Positions 24,796 through 35,100 of a DNA stretch of 64,000 nt are shown here, piece by piece. Numbering within the stretch: the stretch's first letter is position 1; each line of letters starts with the position of its first letter. The position numbers were made by a program, and so were the translations under genes. The stretch lies in assembly GCF_024623065.1 (NCBI RefSeq), contig NZ_JANJZR010000018.1, forward strand, positions 1-64,000, read 5' to 3'. This DNA comes from Bacteroides acidifaciens (GTDB lineage: Bacteria > Bacteroidota > Bacteroidia > Bacteroidales > Bacteroidaceae). The notes under the pieces were generated by a model. That model saw nothing but the letters and a program-made list of their open reading frames with translations, did no database searches and was not told where the DNA came from.

Positions 24796-25089
24796 TCAAT
24801 AGAAATGAACAAGAACAACCAGTACAGCAATTATACCAGGAAACAAGACAGTAGCTAACGCATCCAGCCAATCAAAGACAAATCCACATTTCTTTTGAAT
24901 GTACTCAACCACTATTGCAGCAATAACAGTTGTCGCTAAAGAAACAATAGCAGATTTACAGAAATCAATGCCTAATAGAAGGAAACAGAAGGCAAGCATT
25001 ACAACAAAGACGAACATCCCGGCTTTAACGTGTGCCGGCCGGTTAGATTGCAAAATCCAATCATACAATACTTTTATACCCATACTCAT
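24796..25089 (-). CDS. holin-like small membrane protein
   Basis: A 97-residue protein with three predicted membrane helices (about residues 24-42, 46-63 and 76-95), a short charged N-terminus and little else. Size and topology fit a class I holin, which would permeabilise the inner membrane and release the amidase. It is the first membrane gene of the lysis cassette, 11 bases ahead of the next gene. No family signature was recognised with certainty. Confidence 0.6.
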   Translation of the reverse strand: MSMGIKVLYDWILQSNRPAHVKAGMFVFVVMLAFCFLLLGIDFCKSAIVSLATTVIAAIVVEYIQKKCGFVFDWLDALATVLFPGIIAVLVVLVHFY

Positions 25090-25241
25090 AGCGTTTAATT
25101 ATTTAATAAAATATTCTGTATGAGACAAATGTATCGAGTATAATAACCAGTTTTACAAAAACAGAAAATCTTGAGAATCAATTCTATGATAAACCACTAT
25201 AAAACAAGTCATTATAATTTTCGCTTTTTCTTAAATAAAAA

Positions 25242-25264
25242 AGGGATGCTAGAACAGCACCCCT
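25242..25264 (-). terminator. terminator between the DGR region and the lysis module
   Basis: AGGGATGCT (25242-25250) pairs with AGCACCCCT (25256-25264) with one bulge. The minus strand continues into TTTTTTATTT. It ends the transcript carrying the reverse transcriptase and the 92-residue gene. Confidence 0.65.
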
Positions 25265-25287
25265 AAAATAACCAACAGATTGAACTA

Positions 25288-25566
25288 TTAATCCGTAAAC
25301 ATATACATAGAAAGGTCAACCTTTTCTATTTCATCGGAAATTGTCTCCCCATACATGGTCAAACAAACCCGATAACGGTCAATACTTCTTTGAATCTGTT
25401 GCAAGGTAGGTTTCTCGGGATATTCCGAACTGGCAAAAGTTACCAGTTCCTCACCATTCTCACTGGTACCAACCACCCGGAAGTGATGACGTACAATCCA
25501 GGTTCCGTCCGGCTGTTGCTCAATAGGCTTAGCAATCCCACGCGGTAAGATATTTTTTTGATCCAT
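25288..25566 (-). CDS. small hypothetical gene downstream of the DGR reverse transcriptase
   Basis: A 92-residue protein with a compact beta-rich N-terminal half (DGTWIVRHHFRVVG) and an acidic C-terminus. It overlaps the 3' end of the reverse transcriptase by 38 bases in another frame, so it is translationally linked to it, and a terminator follows. Function is unknown. It could be a phage tail-associated chaperone or simply the last gene of the DGR operon. Confidence 0.6.
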   Translation of the reverse strand: MDQKNILPRGIAKPIEQQPDGTWIVRHHFRVVGTSENGEELVTFASSEYPEKPTLQQIQRSIDRYRVCLTMYGETISDEIEKVDLSMYMFTD

Positions 25567-26950
25567 GTTTTTTGATATGTTTAATTAGTTGTTTTCTATG
25601 GTTATATTTATTCTTCAATACAAACTTTTCAAAATGTCCTTCGATATAAACATACTCCCACCATTCAGGAAGTAACATCGCTGCAATTTTACGGCGGATA
25701 TTGTACGTTGCAAAGTGTTTCATCAGACCATAATAAGAGTTCATTGTACTCACAAACTTCTCAACATACGCTTCTGCAAATCCGTTTTCAGCTATTTTAT
25801 TAAATTTCCTGACAGCATTATATGTGTTACCAACCACCCTGTTAGATACATAAATTCTACCCGGCAAAATGAACGCCCCAACAAACAAGACTCCTTTTTT
25901 ATAATGCTGAAGATACAGTTTGCGTGGATGCAACTGTAAAAGGAGTTGTTCTTTCAGGAAGCCATCAAGAAGATGGACTTTGGACAATATTTCTTCCGGA
26001 GATTTCACCACGATACAAAAGTCATCAACAAAGCGTACATAATGCCTGAATCCTAATATCACCATTACATAATAATCGAAAACAGACGCCAAAAAGTTGG
26101 CTATGAGTTGTGACGGCAGGTTCCCGATAGCCACTCCCCTGTCAGGGTCATTATGAAACAGACTTTTATTACTGGGAAGTCTGTCCCACATGGAGACAGG
26201 AGAGCGTCTGATACACTTATTTTGTGGACAATGAAAGATAGTAACGGCTAGAAGGTAAAGCAGACATTCAATATCATCGCCTTTATAATTGTCCCTTACG
26301 AATATGTTCAGCATTTCCCATACCAACGATTTCGAGATAGACATGAAGAAACTGAACAGGTCATCTTTGAAAATGTACGCATCGGCAGTATAATTCTCAC
26401 TGACCTCGACTATCATGTTATTCAGATAGTGCACGGCAGACAAGCATCCCTCACCCTTCCGGCAGTTCTTGGAGACGTTTCCTTGTTCCCGGAAGCGTTC
26501 CTCTAAGATCGGCTCGATACGAAGAGCGATCCAGTGATGGACAACGCGATCAATAAAAGCGGCGGCAAAGACTTCCCGATATACAGGGTAAGTCCGTATG
26601 AATACTTTTGAAAAGTCCGGTACATATTCACCGTAAATAATAGAATACCATAGCCGCACCAATGCAGACTGATAATCATTATAGAACTCAACACAATCCG
26701 TACTCGTTCTTTTCTGTCTGGCACAATCTTCGGATGCTTCGAAAATACTGCTAAGAAGTATGTCATAGATTATATTACCTGTTGCGGCGAGGGGACGAAC
26801 CCGGTTCGCGTTCTGGCGGTTGTTCGTGTTGACGTTGCCGTTGTTGAAGTTCACGTTCCAACTGCTGGAAGCCGTTGCATCCGCTATCTTAGTCTTTCCC
26901 GGCTCATCACCGGGGGGATGCCCAATAAATAATTCTAATTGCTCACTCAT
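25529..26950 (-). CDS. DGR reverse transcriptase with the template repeat inside its own frame
   Basis: A 473-residue group-II-intron-like reverse transcriptase. The fingers and palm are visible: the motif-4 segment IGNLPSQ typical of DGR enzymes, the catalytic FVDD at about residues 307-310 (YxDD box), and a downstream thumb-like region. DGR enzymes copy the template repeat with errors at adenines and write the cDNA into the target gene. Residues about 26-57 (DATASSSWNVNF...) are the in-frame translation of the template repeat itself. No Met codon lies between that repeat and the polymerase core, so translation apparently runs through it. The avd-like gene lies 14 bases upstream and the target gene beyond it. 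Confidence 0.92.
   Translation of the reverse strand: MSEQLELFIGHPPGDEPGKTKIADATASSSWNVNFNNGNVNTNNRQNANRVRPLAATGNIIYDILLSSIFEASEDCARQKRTSTDCVEFYNDYQSALVRLWYSIIYGEYVPDFSKVFIRTYPVYREVFAAAFIDRVVHHWIALRIEPILEERFREQGNVSKNCRKGEGCLSAVHYLNNMIVEVSENYTADAYIFKDDLFSFFMSISKSLVWEMLNIFVRDNYKGDDIECLLYLLAVTIFHCPQNKCIRRSPVSMWDRLPSNKSLFHNDPDRGVAIGNLPSQLIANFLASVFDYYVMVILGFRHYVRFVDDFCIVVKSPEEILSKVHLLDGFLKEQLLLQLHPRKLYLQHYKKGVLFVGAFILPGRIYVSNRVVGNTYNAVRKFNKIAENGFAEAYVEKFVSTMNSYYGLMKHFATYNIRRKIAAMLLPEWWEYVYIEGHFEKFVLKNKYNHRKQLIKHIKKHGSKKYLTAWDC
26782..26872 (-). repeat. DGR template repeat (TR)
   Basis: 91 bases that align without gaps to the variable repeat at 27539-27629 (offset 757). Of 91 positions, 79 match and all 12 mismatches are at adenines of the coding (minus) strand of this copy. 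It holds ten AAC codons; nine are altered in the variable copy. AAC-rich composition is the hallmark of DGR templates, since mutated AAC never gives a stop. It lies in frame within the reverse transcriptase gene. Confidence 0.95.
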
Positions 26951-26964
26951 AATCCCCTTGGCGA

Positions 26965-27372
26965 TTATGACTCCGGCTTTGCGACTTGTTGCGACCCATT
27001 AGCTTTTTGCCGTTGGAGATCTGCAACCGTTTTTTTGTACCAGCCGGTACTTTGCTTACCGATACTCTCTGCAAGCAGACAGATTTCGGCTGTTTGAGTC
27101 AGGCTGGTCAAATGTCGTTCTTCACACACTCTTAGCAGTAATTTCAATGCATCAAACTCACACAAAAACTTCATCAGATAATCTGCACGGTGCTCAAGGT
27201 TCATATCTGTATTTGCATAACGGATATATTCGCAACAATGGATGGCAAGCATCATCAACTCTGTACCAAATTCATACCGGAACGCCTTGGGGAATTGTTG
27301 CCGGGCATCAATGATAAGATTCAGAAGCTTATACATCGAATTTGATATAGGAAGGTCTTGTGTAAGTGCCAT
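26965..27372 (-). CDS. avd: Avd-like DGR accessory protein
   Basis: A 135-residue all-helical protein (SNSMYKLLNLIIDARQQFP..., a HCCEYIRYAN helix, DYLMKFLCEFDALKLLL) with the size and four-helix layout of the accessory variability determinant, which binds the reverse transcriptase and RNA and is required for template copying. It sits between the target gene and the reverse transcriptase, the usual Avd position. A terminator between the target gene and avd suggests avd plus reverse transcriptase are transcribed separately from the target. Confidence 0.85.
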   Translation of the reverse strand: MALTQDLPISNSMYKLLNLIIDARQQFPKAFRYEFGTELMMLAIHCCEYIRYANTDMNLEHRADYLMKFLCEFDALKLLLRVCEERHLTSLTQTAEICLLAESIGKQSTGWYKKTVADLQRQKANGSQQVAKPES

Positions 27373-27470
27373 GTTAATTTTTTAATATTTTAATGTATGT
27401 ATTAGAGGGCGCAAAGTTAATAACTGTAAAGTAATTAACACAATTTTAGCTCAAAAAAGTGAAACTAAAA

Positions 27471-27486
27471 AGCCCCTGCCGGGGCT
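27471..27486. terminator. terminator between the DGR target and avd
   Basis: AGCCCC (27471-27476) pairs with GGGGCT (27481-27486) around TGCC, with A-tract and T-tract on either side. On the minus strand it ends the target-gene transcript before avd. Just ahead of it lie two AAGGGATAAAG words (27506-27516 and 27522-27532). Confidence 0.75.
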
Positions 27487-27518
27487 TTTATTTAGCTAAC
27501 TCTTTAAGGGATAAAGAA

Positions 27519-28328
27519 TTAAAGGGATAAAGTGTTTATTGCGGCGAGGGGACGAACCCGGTACGCGCTCTGGCGGTAGCCCGTGATGACGCCGCCGCCG
27601 TTGAAGTACACGATCCAACTGCTGGAAGCGTCATATTCAGTACTAGACCAATACCAGTCGTTTGTAAATATATTTTGATTACCAAACATAGAAGTTATGA
27701 GCTCATTGATTTCGGTTTTATACTTGGCCATAAGCATAAGTTCGCCCAGTGCGGGCAGGTTCCACACGGTTGTATCTTCAATTCCGTCAGATTCAAGCGT
27801 ACAGGCTTTATAGGCTCTGGCAGCTTCGGCGGCAGGGGCGCCGACAGTTCCCTGGGTGTCCTTGACGCCTGCAAGGGTTTCTATTATAACATCGGTATTT
27901 TCCTTGCCGTCGAAGGTATCATAGAGTCCTTGATTACCACTGCCGTAGTTTTTCAGGCCGCGTAGGTCGGTTCCGTAGCCACCCCATTTGAACGTTTTAT
28001 TGCCGCCTGCGTCAACACAGTCGCTTTTGGCGATAATGAACTGGTGGCATTCGGCACGCATACGGATACCGATACGGATATACTTGGAGCGGTTATTCGC
28101 GCTCATGGAGTTCCATTCGGCTGCTGTGAAAAAGACCTGTTCGCCGTCTTCGATACGGAGCGTAGCCAAAGAAAGGTCAAGAAGCGTACCTGACCATTGC
28201 ATATATTTGGCGATGTCACTTGCCGATGTATTTTCATTAACAGTTGTAAAACCTATTGACTGCAAAGCTGAAACTTGATCTTGTTTATTCAGACGCAAAA
28301 GCATTGCGTTTGCGATATTTTTATCCAT
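27519..28328 (-). CDS. DGR target protein with C-terminal C-type-lectin-like variable domain
   Basis: A 269-residue protein from the ATG at 28328. The N-terminal half has the repeated start also seen in the gene before it (LLRLNKQDQVSAL). The C-terminal half is an FGE/C-type-lectin-like fold ending WSSTEYDASSSWIVYF and RVRPLAA. The last 30 residues are the variable repeat, where template Asn codons have become Ile, Tyr, Gly or Ser. Such domains display diversified surfaces on phage tail tips for receptor binding. The protein follows the large tail-tip gene, so it is probably the receptor-binding component of the tail. Confidence 0.9.
   Translation of the reverse strand: MDKNIANAMLLRLNKQDQVSALQSIGFTTVNENTSASDIAKYMQWSGTLLDLSLATLRIEDGEQVFFTAAEWNSMSANNRSKYIRIGIRMRAECHQFIIAKSDCVDAGGNKTFKWGGYGTDLRGLKNYGSGNQGLYDTFDGKENTDVIIETLAGVKDTQGTVGAPAAEAARAYKACTLESDGIEDTTVWNLPALGELMLMAKYKTEINELITSMFGNQNIFTNDWYWSSTEYDASSSWIVYFNGGGVITGYRQSAYRVRPLAAINTLSL
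27539..27629 (-). repeat. DGR variable repeat (VR)
   Basis: 91-bp counterpart of the template repeat, at the 3' end of the target gene, 17 bases before its stop codon. The last 22 bases (27539-27560, plus-strand numbering) match the template exactly and correspond to the initiation end of mutagenic homing. Changed codons relative to the template: AAC to ATC, TAC, GGC or AGC. Confidence 0.95.
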
Positions 28329-28353
28329 TTTATTGTATAATATTAAATTAATA

Positions 28354-29142
28354 CTATTCTGAAGCAATAGCTCTCACATGGAGAAGGACTGAATTTTTGT
28401 TTTGAACCGTAAAACGCCCGGTATTCAATTCGAATGTCCATGCAGAGTTATTGTCCCAAATCGTTGACGACCAATAGTACTTATCGGTCATCAACATACT
28501 GTCACTGCTCCAAAATGTCCGCATCATCTCATTGATTTTATCGCGGTAGCGGTACATCAGAAGCATTTGACCCGATGACGGAAGGAACCAGTTGGATTCG
28601 TCATCGATACCGTCACTTTCAAGGGTATAAGCACGGTATGCACGGGCGGCTTCAGCAGCCGGCGCACCAATCACGCCGCTATTGTTCTGGTCTTTCAGGA
28701 TAGTGATAATCAGGTCGGTATCCTCCTCACCCGTGAAGCAGCCGTACATGGCACCCAGTCCTTTTTGGTTCAGGCCGTCTATGGCTTTACCCTGACCGCC
28801 CCAATAGAAGGTAGTAGTCATATCGGCATTATAGCACTCCTGGGCGGCGATTACGAAGGAGTGTCCATGGGCACGGATACGAAGCCCGCGTTTGATGTAC
28901 AGTTGCTTGTTGACAGCGGTTAGGGAGTTCCATTCGGCAACGGTAAAGTATGCCTTGGAGTTATCAGAAATACGGTTACAGGCAAGAGTAAGGTCAAGCA
29001 AGCCAGCGGCCCACTTGATACGTTGTCCAAATTCAGATGCGCGGGAATTCTCGGTAATATCCGAGAATCCAACGGCGTTCAGTGCTGCTACTTGTGCCTG
29101 TTTGTTCAAGCGAAGCAGCGTGGCGCTTTGTTCATTAGTCAT
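28354..29142 (-). CDS. paralogous C-type-lectin-like tail protein without variable repeat
   Basis: A 262-residue relative of the DGR target. Both start with LLRLNKQxQVxALxxxGF, share GAPAAEAARAY and the lectin-like core YYWSST. The C-terminal stretch (ELNTGRFTVQ... HVRAIASE) aligns in position with the variable repeat but shows no nucleotide match to the template, so the DGR cannot be expected to retarget it. It lies 25 bases upstream of the target gene and just after the large tail-tip gene. It may form a fixed scaffold beside the diversified protein. Confidence 0.8.
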   Translation of the reverse strand: MTNEQSATLLRLNKQAQVAALNAVGFSDITENSRASEFGQRIKWAAGLLDLTLACNRISDNSKAYFTVAEWNSLTAVNKQLYIKRGLRIRAHGHSFVIAAQECYNADMTTTFYWGGQGKAIDGLNQKGLGAMYGCFTGEEDTDLIITILKDQNNSGVIGAPAAEAARAYRAYTLESDGIDDESNWFLPSSGQMLLMYRYRDKINEMMRTFWSSDSMLMTDKYYWSSTIWDNNSAWTFELNTGRFTVQNKNSVLLHVRAIASE

Positions 29143-29144
29143 AG

Positions 29145-32100
29145 TTACTTGTTTATTAAATCATTAATATCCATATTGTCTTCAGCAAACCGTTCGAGAT
29201 ATTCCTCGTAGGTTTCGCCGTTATAATATTCAAGGACTTCATTGATGTTGTCCAGCGTTACGTTATCATAGTACGGTTCTCCGCCATAAGACTCATTATT
29301 GAACCAGTTGATAAGGTCGATATAGGCATCGATGACGGTAAGGATGACAAGGCCGTCGATGCCGGATTCAAGGGATTCGATTTCACCTGTCTCACGGATA
29401 ACAGTCAAGTGGTACGTGCCATTGACTACCGGTTTGTCCTGTCTGTTACCGTCCTCATCCATACCGGCAACGCCATACTCAAGCAATGCAAGAAGCTCGG
29501 AGCCGTCAGCTTTCAGTGTCATGTTCGAGATACGGAGCATGGAAAGTTTATGGGATTCCGTTTGCGAAGCGAGCACGTCACGGAGCATTTGGATGGCATT
29601 AAGTTTCGGAGACGTTTCAAGACGCAGCCGCCCGACGTTCGGCATGGATTCTATTTGCAGGCCGGACGGGGCGGAAAGACCGGTATAGGTCAGTTCAGGA
29701 AGACCGACAAAACGGAGGCTTGTCATTGTTGGTGGAAGAGAGATGTCATTAATCGGAGAAGTCTCTGCAAGAGTGATGTTCTCCAGTTTGCTACCGGACG
29801 CATTGATATGGGCGATACGTGGGCATTTGTCGGTAACGAGCGTAGCGATTTGTGTGTTCCGGATATCGAGTGATACGAGGAAGGGCATTTCGCCGCAGTT
29901 CAGCGAGGTAAGCGGTGCGTAAGAACCGATGGATTGTTCTGTATGGGTGTCAGAGCCCAAGATAAGGGTTTCCACAAGTTGCATGGCGGAGAAGCTCACC
30001 GTACTTGACAGGGAGATTTCAGACAGGTCGAGCAGCTTCATGCGGTCAGCCTGATAGATATACAGCAAGGCGCCTTCCTCATGTGAGAAGTTGGTGAATA
30101 CATATTCTTCGCCCACTTCAAGGAAGCAGCTTTCGGAAAGGTTGCCGCTAGCGTCATTGCCGACACCGAAGTAACCGTTTTTAGCAGCGACAATCCGGAT
30201 GGTGGCGTTTGATTTGGAAGATACGCGCCCGGAAATTACACCGCTGAAGAAATCACCGGTTTGGAAATAGCCGTCACGAATACGCCAACGTCTTTCGATG
30301 AAAGACGGAAGGGCGGTAAGTCCAAGACCTTGCAGGGCATAGAAGTAAATAGCATCAGAGGTGGCGGTATAGGAGATGTATTTCCGTTCACCGTCGTAAG
30401 AACTAACCAGTTTCTGCCATTTTTTGAGCCGTTTGTCAATGAAGAAATGCGTAGCTCCTTCGGGTGAGAACGGGTGCAGGGTGACGCCGTCAATGGTCGC
30501 CTGAACGTTACGCATGGCGGCGGCAACGGTACGCAGGGAGAGTTCCGTACCGGATGAGTCAGTCCACACTACTTGCTGGAGATAGATGTTATTAAACAGA
30601 ACGGAGCCGTAGCCAGCATAAGGGTTAGTGAATGTTTCATCGCTCGTCCGGTTGGGGTCCACCTCGGCGTCAACCGTGCAACCACCGTCGTTGTCCTTGC
30701 TATTGAGCGTATCGCAGTCATAGATTTTATTCAGGTACATGCGCATGGCATCCTCGGAGCTGTACACACCGTCTGTTACGGAAGCATACTCTTCCAAGAA
30801 CCACATCGGCTGCATATTCTTGGCGCGTTGGTCAGTGGCGGCAAGGTAGTCGGTGAAGATGTCATAACTCAAGACACTTTCTGGGCAGGCGAATTTATAC
30901 AGGTTTTCCTTCCATGTTCTTTGCCAGTTCCCGCCTTTGGAGTAATCGCAGGAATCACAGAAGCGCAACCATCGGTAGAGGTTATAGGGCACTTTCTTAC
31001 CCAAAGCGTAATCAATGGCGAGCTGGTCATCATCGACAAGCGATTCAAAGTAGTAAGTCCATGCCGGGAAGGTATCAGCAGAGATAGTTCCGTTATCCAC
31101 GAGTTTTTGAACCCATGAGGATTTGTCCGTTTTCATGGCCATCATATCCTGAACAGAACCGACGCCCTGAAACCAGTCCATACCTTGGTAGTTAAGAAGT
31201 TCGAAACCTTCAACCGGATTCAGGACGTCACCGGTGACATTCCATTTGCCGTTTTCATACTTCATGGAACCGGACTGCTTTTTCCATGAGCTGTCCTGAT
31301 ACCTCATTATCCGGTACGAACTACCGCAATACAGGGAAAGCAGGTACACGCTGTCCGTATCGAGTCCGTCAGTCTGTTTGAAGCGTATCTCAATTGCGTC
31401 TAAAGTTTCGTCAGGAGTACCGAAGAACTCTATGAAGTCACCATAATTCAGGCAACCTTTGTTATAGCCGGGGGTATCTTTGAAGCCGAGGGCGAACTGT
31501 TCCCCTTTGTCTTCTTTCCAGTTGCCTTTGGCATGGAAATAGACGTTTTGCAGGCTGTCATCCTTACACCGATAGGTGGCTACCGGGTGATTGGCGGTAG
31601 AGTGGTTCATCTGCAAGTCTTCGATATGCAAGTCACCGCTGTCAAATGTTCCGTCAAATGCACGTTGGACAGGTGTCATATAGTTACCACCTAAGGCACG
31701 GTATGTAACGTTCATCATTTCACAGGCGCCGCAGTCGTTCGCATTGCCGGAATCGGAGTAATCGACTTTTACGGTAATGACATCGACCGGGATTGTATTA
31801 TCACCGACCTGTACTTTGTTGATGGTAGCCAAGGCTATTGCACGGCGTCCTTCCTCCGTCGTATCGTCCGGATTAAGTAGTATGATTCGAGTGTCCTTGT
31901 TTTTGCCTTTGCTCTTGGCGAGGTAGTAGCGTTTATTCTTTACCGGGCGTTTGGCAGAGGTGGTTCCCTGGTTGCGGGTTTGGACACTCACGGCCTTGAA
32001 GTTACGCCACGGGCGTTCGGGGTCAAAGTAATAGAGCGTGATGTATATCTTCGTACTGGTGGAAGTGGTGCCGTCCAGTGCTTCTATATCGGAGCCTTCA

Positions 32101-35100
32101 TAGGGGCATTCGACAATGTAAGGCATACCGCGTGAATAGATTTCGGCAGCCGACGGGCGGCTTTGGGTACTACCCTCGGCTGTCTGGCTTTTAAGGATGT
32201 CCTCAAAGGCGTATTCCTTCACCATTACCTCTGTATCGGTCAGACGGACAAGGTAGTTCTTGAACGCCTGTGCCCATTCCATATAGGAGTTCCAGGCCAT
32301 CATGTAATAAAGATACAAATCACCCAGTTTGCCGTCCATCGTTATATACTTGGTCTGAATCAGGGAGCCGCCGCCCGGAACATAACCAAGGCAGGCGACT
32401 TCCTCACCGTTGAGGAAGAGTTTCATCATGGAATACCGTGTGCCGTCACGTTCAACGTAGTTGCTTGCAGGTTCAACAACCACGGCTACGGTTATCTTTT
32501 CACCCTGTCGGTAGGCGCGTTCTTCACGACGGGAAACGCCATTGTTACAGAAGATGCCGACCACCCGGCCGGTGACATAGAAACCAGCACCGGACGTTTC
32601 GTCATAGCAGCTAAGGAGCAGGGCATCATCATCGGTCACGTTCTTGGAAGCGAAAGCGAACTGGATGGCGGCACCGTTGGATTCGATGGACGAGCCGGCA
32701 AACGGGGCATGGTTTAATGACACGCCCACATTCTCGGCTACGCGAAGGCAGTTCTCACCCAAGAATGTGCCAAAACCGTTGGTAGTCCAGTTGGCACCGT
32801 CCACTTTCATTTCATAATTACCGCTGACAATGCTATGGTCAGTTTCCTGATTGGTACGGGATGAGAAGTCAAAGTTATAGATGGCGCCTTCTTTTATGGC
32901 GGCGTCAATGGCGGAACCGCTAACTGTCACCCGGACAGGTTCGCTAGTCACGTCCTTGCATACGGCGGTATAGTTGACCGTATCGGTGCCGTCAGCCTTG
33001 TAGCCCTGCAGTTGTTGTTTGACCTGATAGGTTTTGTTACGACTGGCAGCAATTTGTGTTATCTGCACGTTATTGGCTTTCACGCTGACGGGTGAAGTCA
33101 TTTCCAACGGGTCATAACAGGCAACATCAAGTTCTACGGTTTCGTACAGTCGGACTACTCCACCGTTTTTATCATCGTATCTCAAGGCGACAAGAGGTGT
33201 GGAACTATTCGGGTCAATTACCATGACAGCCGTGTAGATGACATTTCCTTTCACTCCGGATGCGACATCCGTTCCTTGGATGCGCAAGGGATAGGTACCG
33301 TGTTCTAGGCCGAGGGAAGCAGGGCGGATTACAACGGAGTGCGAGTAGTTGTCATTTACAACGGTGGTAGACAGGGATTGCCATTCACCATTAATCTTGA
33401 TGTCAACCTGGGCACTGATACCTTTATCAGAGGTGTTGTTTCCGAACTTATAGAGTGGAAGGCTGAAACTTTCAGTTGTCGGAGTAAGCAGAGTTTCAGG
33501 GGTATAGTTGAGCACCTGCACACAGGTACAGGTAATATCAACAGCTGTTACATTGACATTCTTGGAACCGGTATTGCCGCTTTCGTCAGTGGCTATCAGC
33601 TTGAATTTCCGAGTACCGGCAGCCGTAAAGTATGCGGTGAAGTCCAGTTCAAAGGAGAAGTCCTTCATGTCACCGGAAGATGCTTTGTTGACGGTTTCAG
33701 TCCAGACGGTAAGCCCGCTTTCACGGTCTACGAGTTCCAGTTTCTCAATCAGGTTGTCAGAGGATTCGACACCGTTCGAGGTCACGGAACGAATGGCGGC
33801 AAAGGTTCGTAGCGTGGAGCCGTAAGAGCCATAGACAGGTGTCGACTGGAAAGCAATGGCAACAATGGTACCACCAGTTTGACCGCCGCCACCCGTGCCG
33901 ATAGCGAACTGCACTTCATCGCCAAGGGTTTCACCGGCAGCGTTCTTCATCTGAAGTTTTACAATGCCTTCTGTTTCCACGTTTACGTCGAGGTTGGCCG
34001 GAACATAAGCATAGGCGCCACCAGTTGAAAAGGCGTCCTTCCCCCCTTCTGCCGGTTCATCGGAAGTTTCAACAACGGAACTGCCGTCACCATTCCCGAA
34101 GGGTTTCCAAAGAGAAGGGGTCGCAAAATCGGACACGGCACCCTGGAACTGCCGGGTTTCCATTTCATACTCGCCTGTTTTGTAAGTAATGATGAGACCC
34201 GTTCGCTCATATTTGACGCCAGATTCCTGTTGATAGGAGACAATGGCGGCAATAGCGGTTTCAAGGGTATAGTAGCCGTCTTTCAATGGGCGGATCTCAT
34301 CAACAATGACGATGGGGTGTGTTACATCGTCAGCGGGCGTGCCGCTCTTCATATCCTCAAGGGCTTGCTTATCCTCGGCGGACAAAAGGCCGGCTTGTTC
34401 AAGGGTAGCAGAAGGCAGACGGAAGCTGTCATCCGTTTCTTTACCGGTTGTTTTGGACACTTTCTTAAAATACACATTGAGATAGGAAGCGTCAGACAGG
34501 ACGGAGAAAGAACCCGGTTTGATTATATCGGAAGGGATATTTTTCATTGTATCTTCCAAAGACTTTCCACGGTTGCCGGGGAAAGCTTCTTCTTCACCTT
34601 CCCCAAGAGACAACGGTTCAGGCAGACATTCAGAAGGAACTTTACTTTCTTCGTTCAAAGGAGCGATACCGTTCGCTTTTCCTATCCTTTCCTCAAAGTC
34701 ATTTATTACAGAGGTCCATTTGTCCCATGTAACACTCTCATTGGAAACAATACCTATTCGTGAGATTGTACAAACTGTACCCAAATACACGCCTTCTGCA
34801 TTGTCTGACATGGTAGCCAGTTGTATACACGAAGTGAATGATTGACAAACCTTATTAAGCTCCAACCGTTCAATTTGTATATTTACAGGAATCTTAGACG
34901 AATCAACAGACAAAATACACCGATAATTCCCAATAGCAGAATCCCCGGAATACATTGTCTTCAATTTATCCTTAAAGCTACCAATAGCAGTAAAAGTACC
35001 GATACTCTTAAATGGGTCAGTCAAAGGGCTGGATTTATCAGACACTCCTGTTAGACGTTTCAACAACTCGGCGTCTCCATCCGACAAATCTTTCGCAATC

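Noticed and set aside
28354..28450. Second variable repeat at the 3' end of the paralogous lectin gene
   Set aside because: No nucleotide match to the template repeat; only fold-level resemblance remains.
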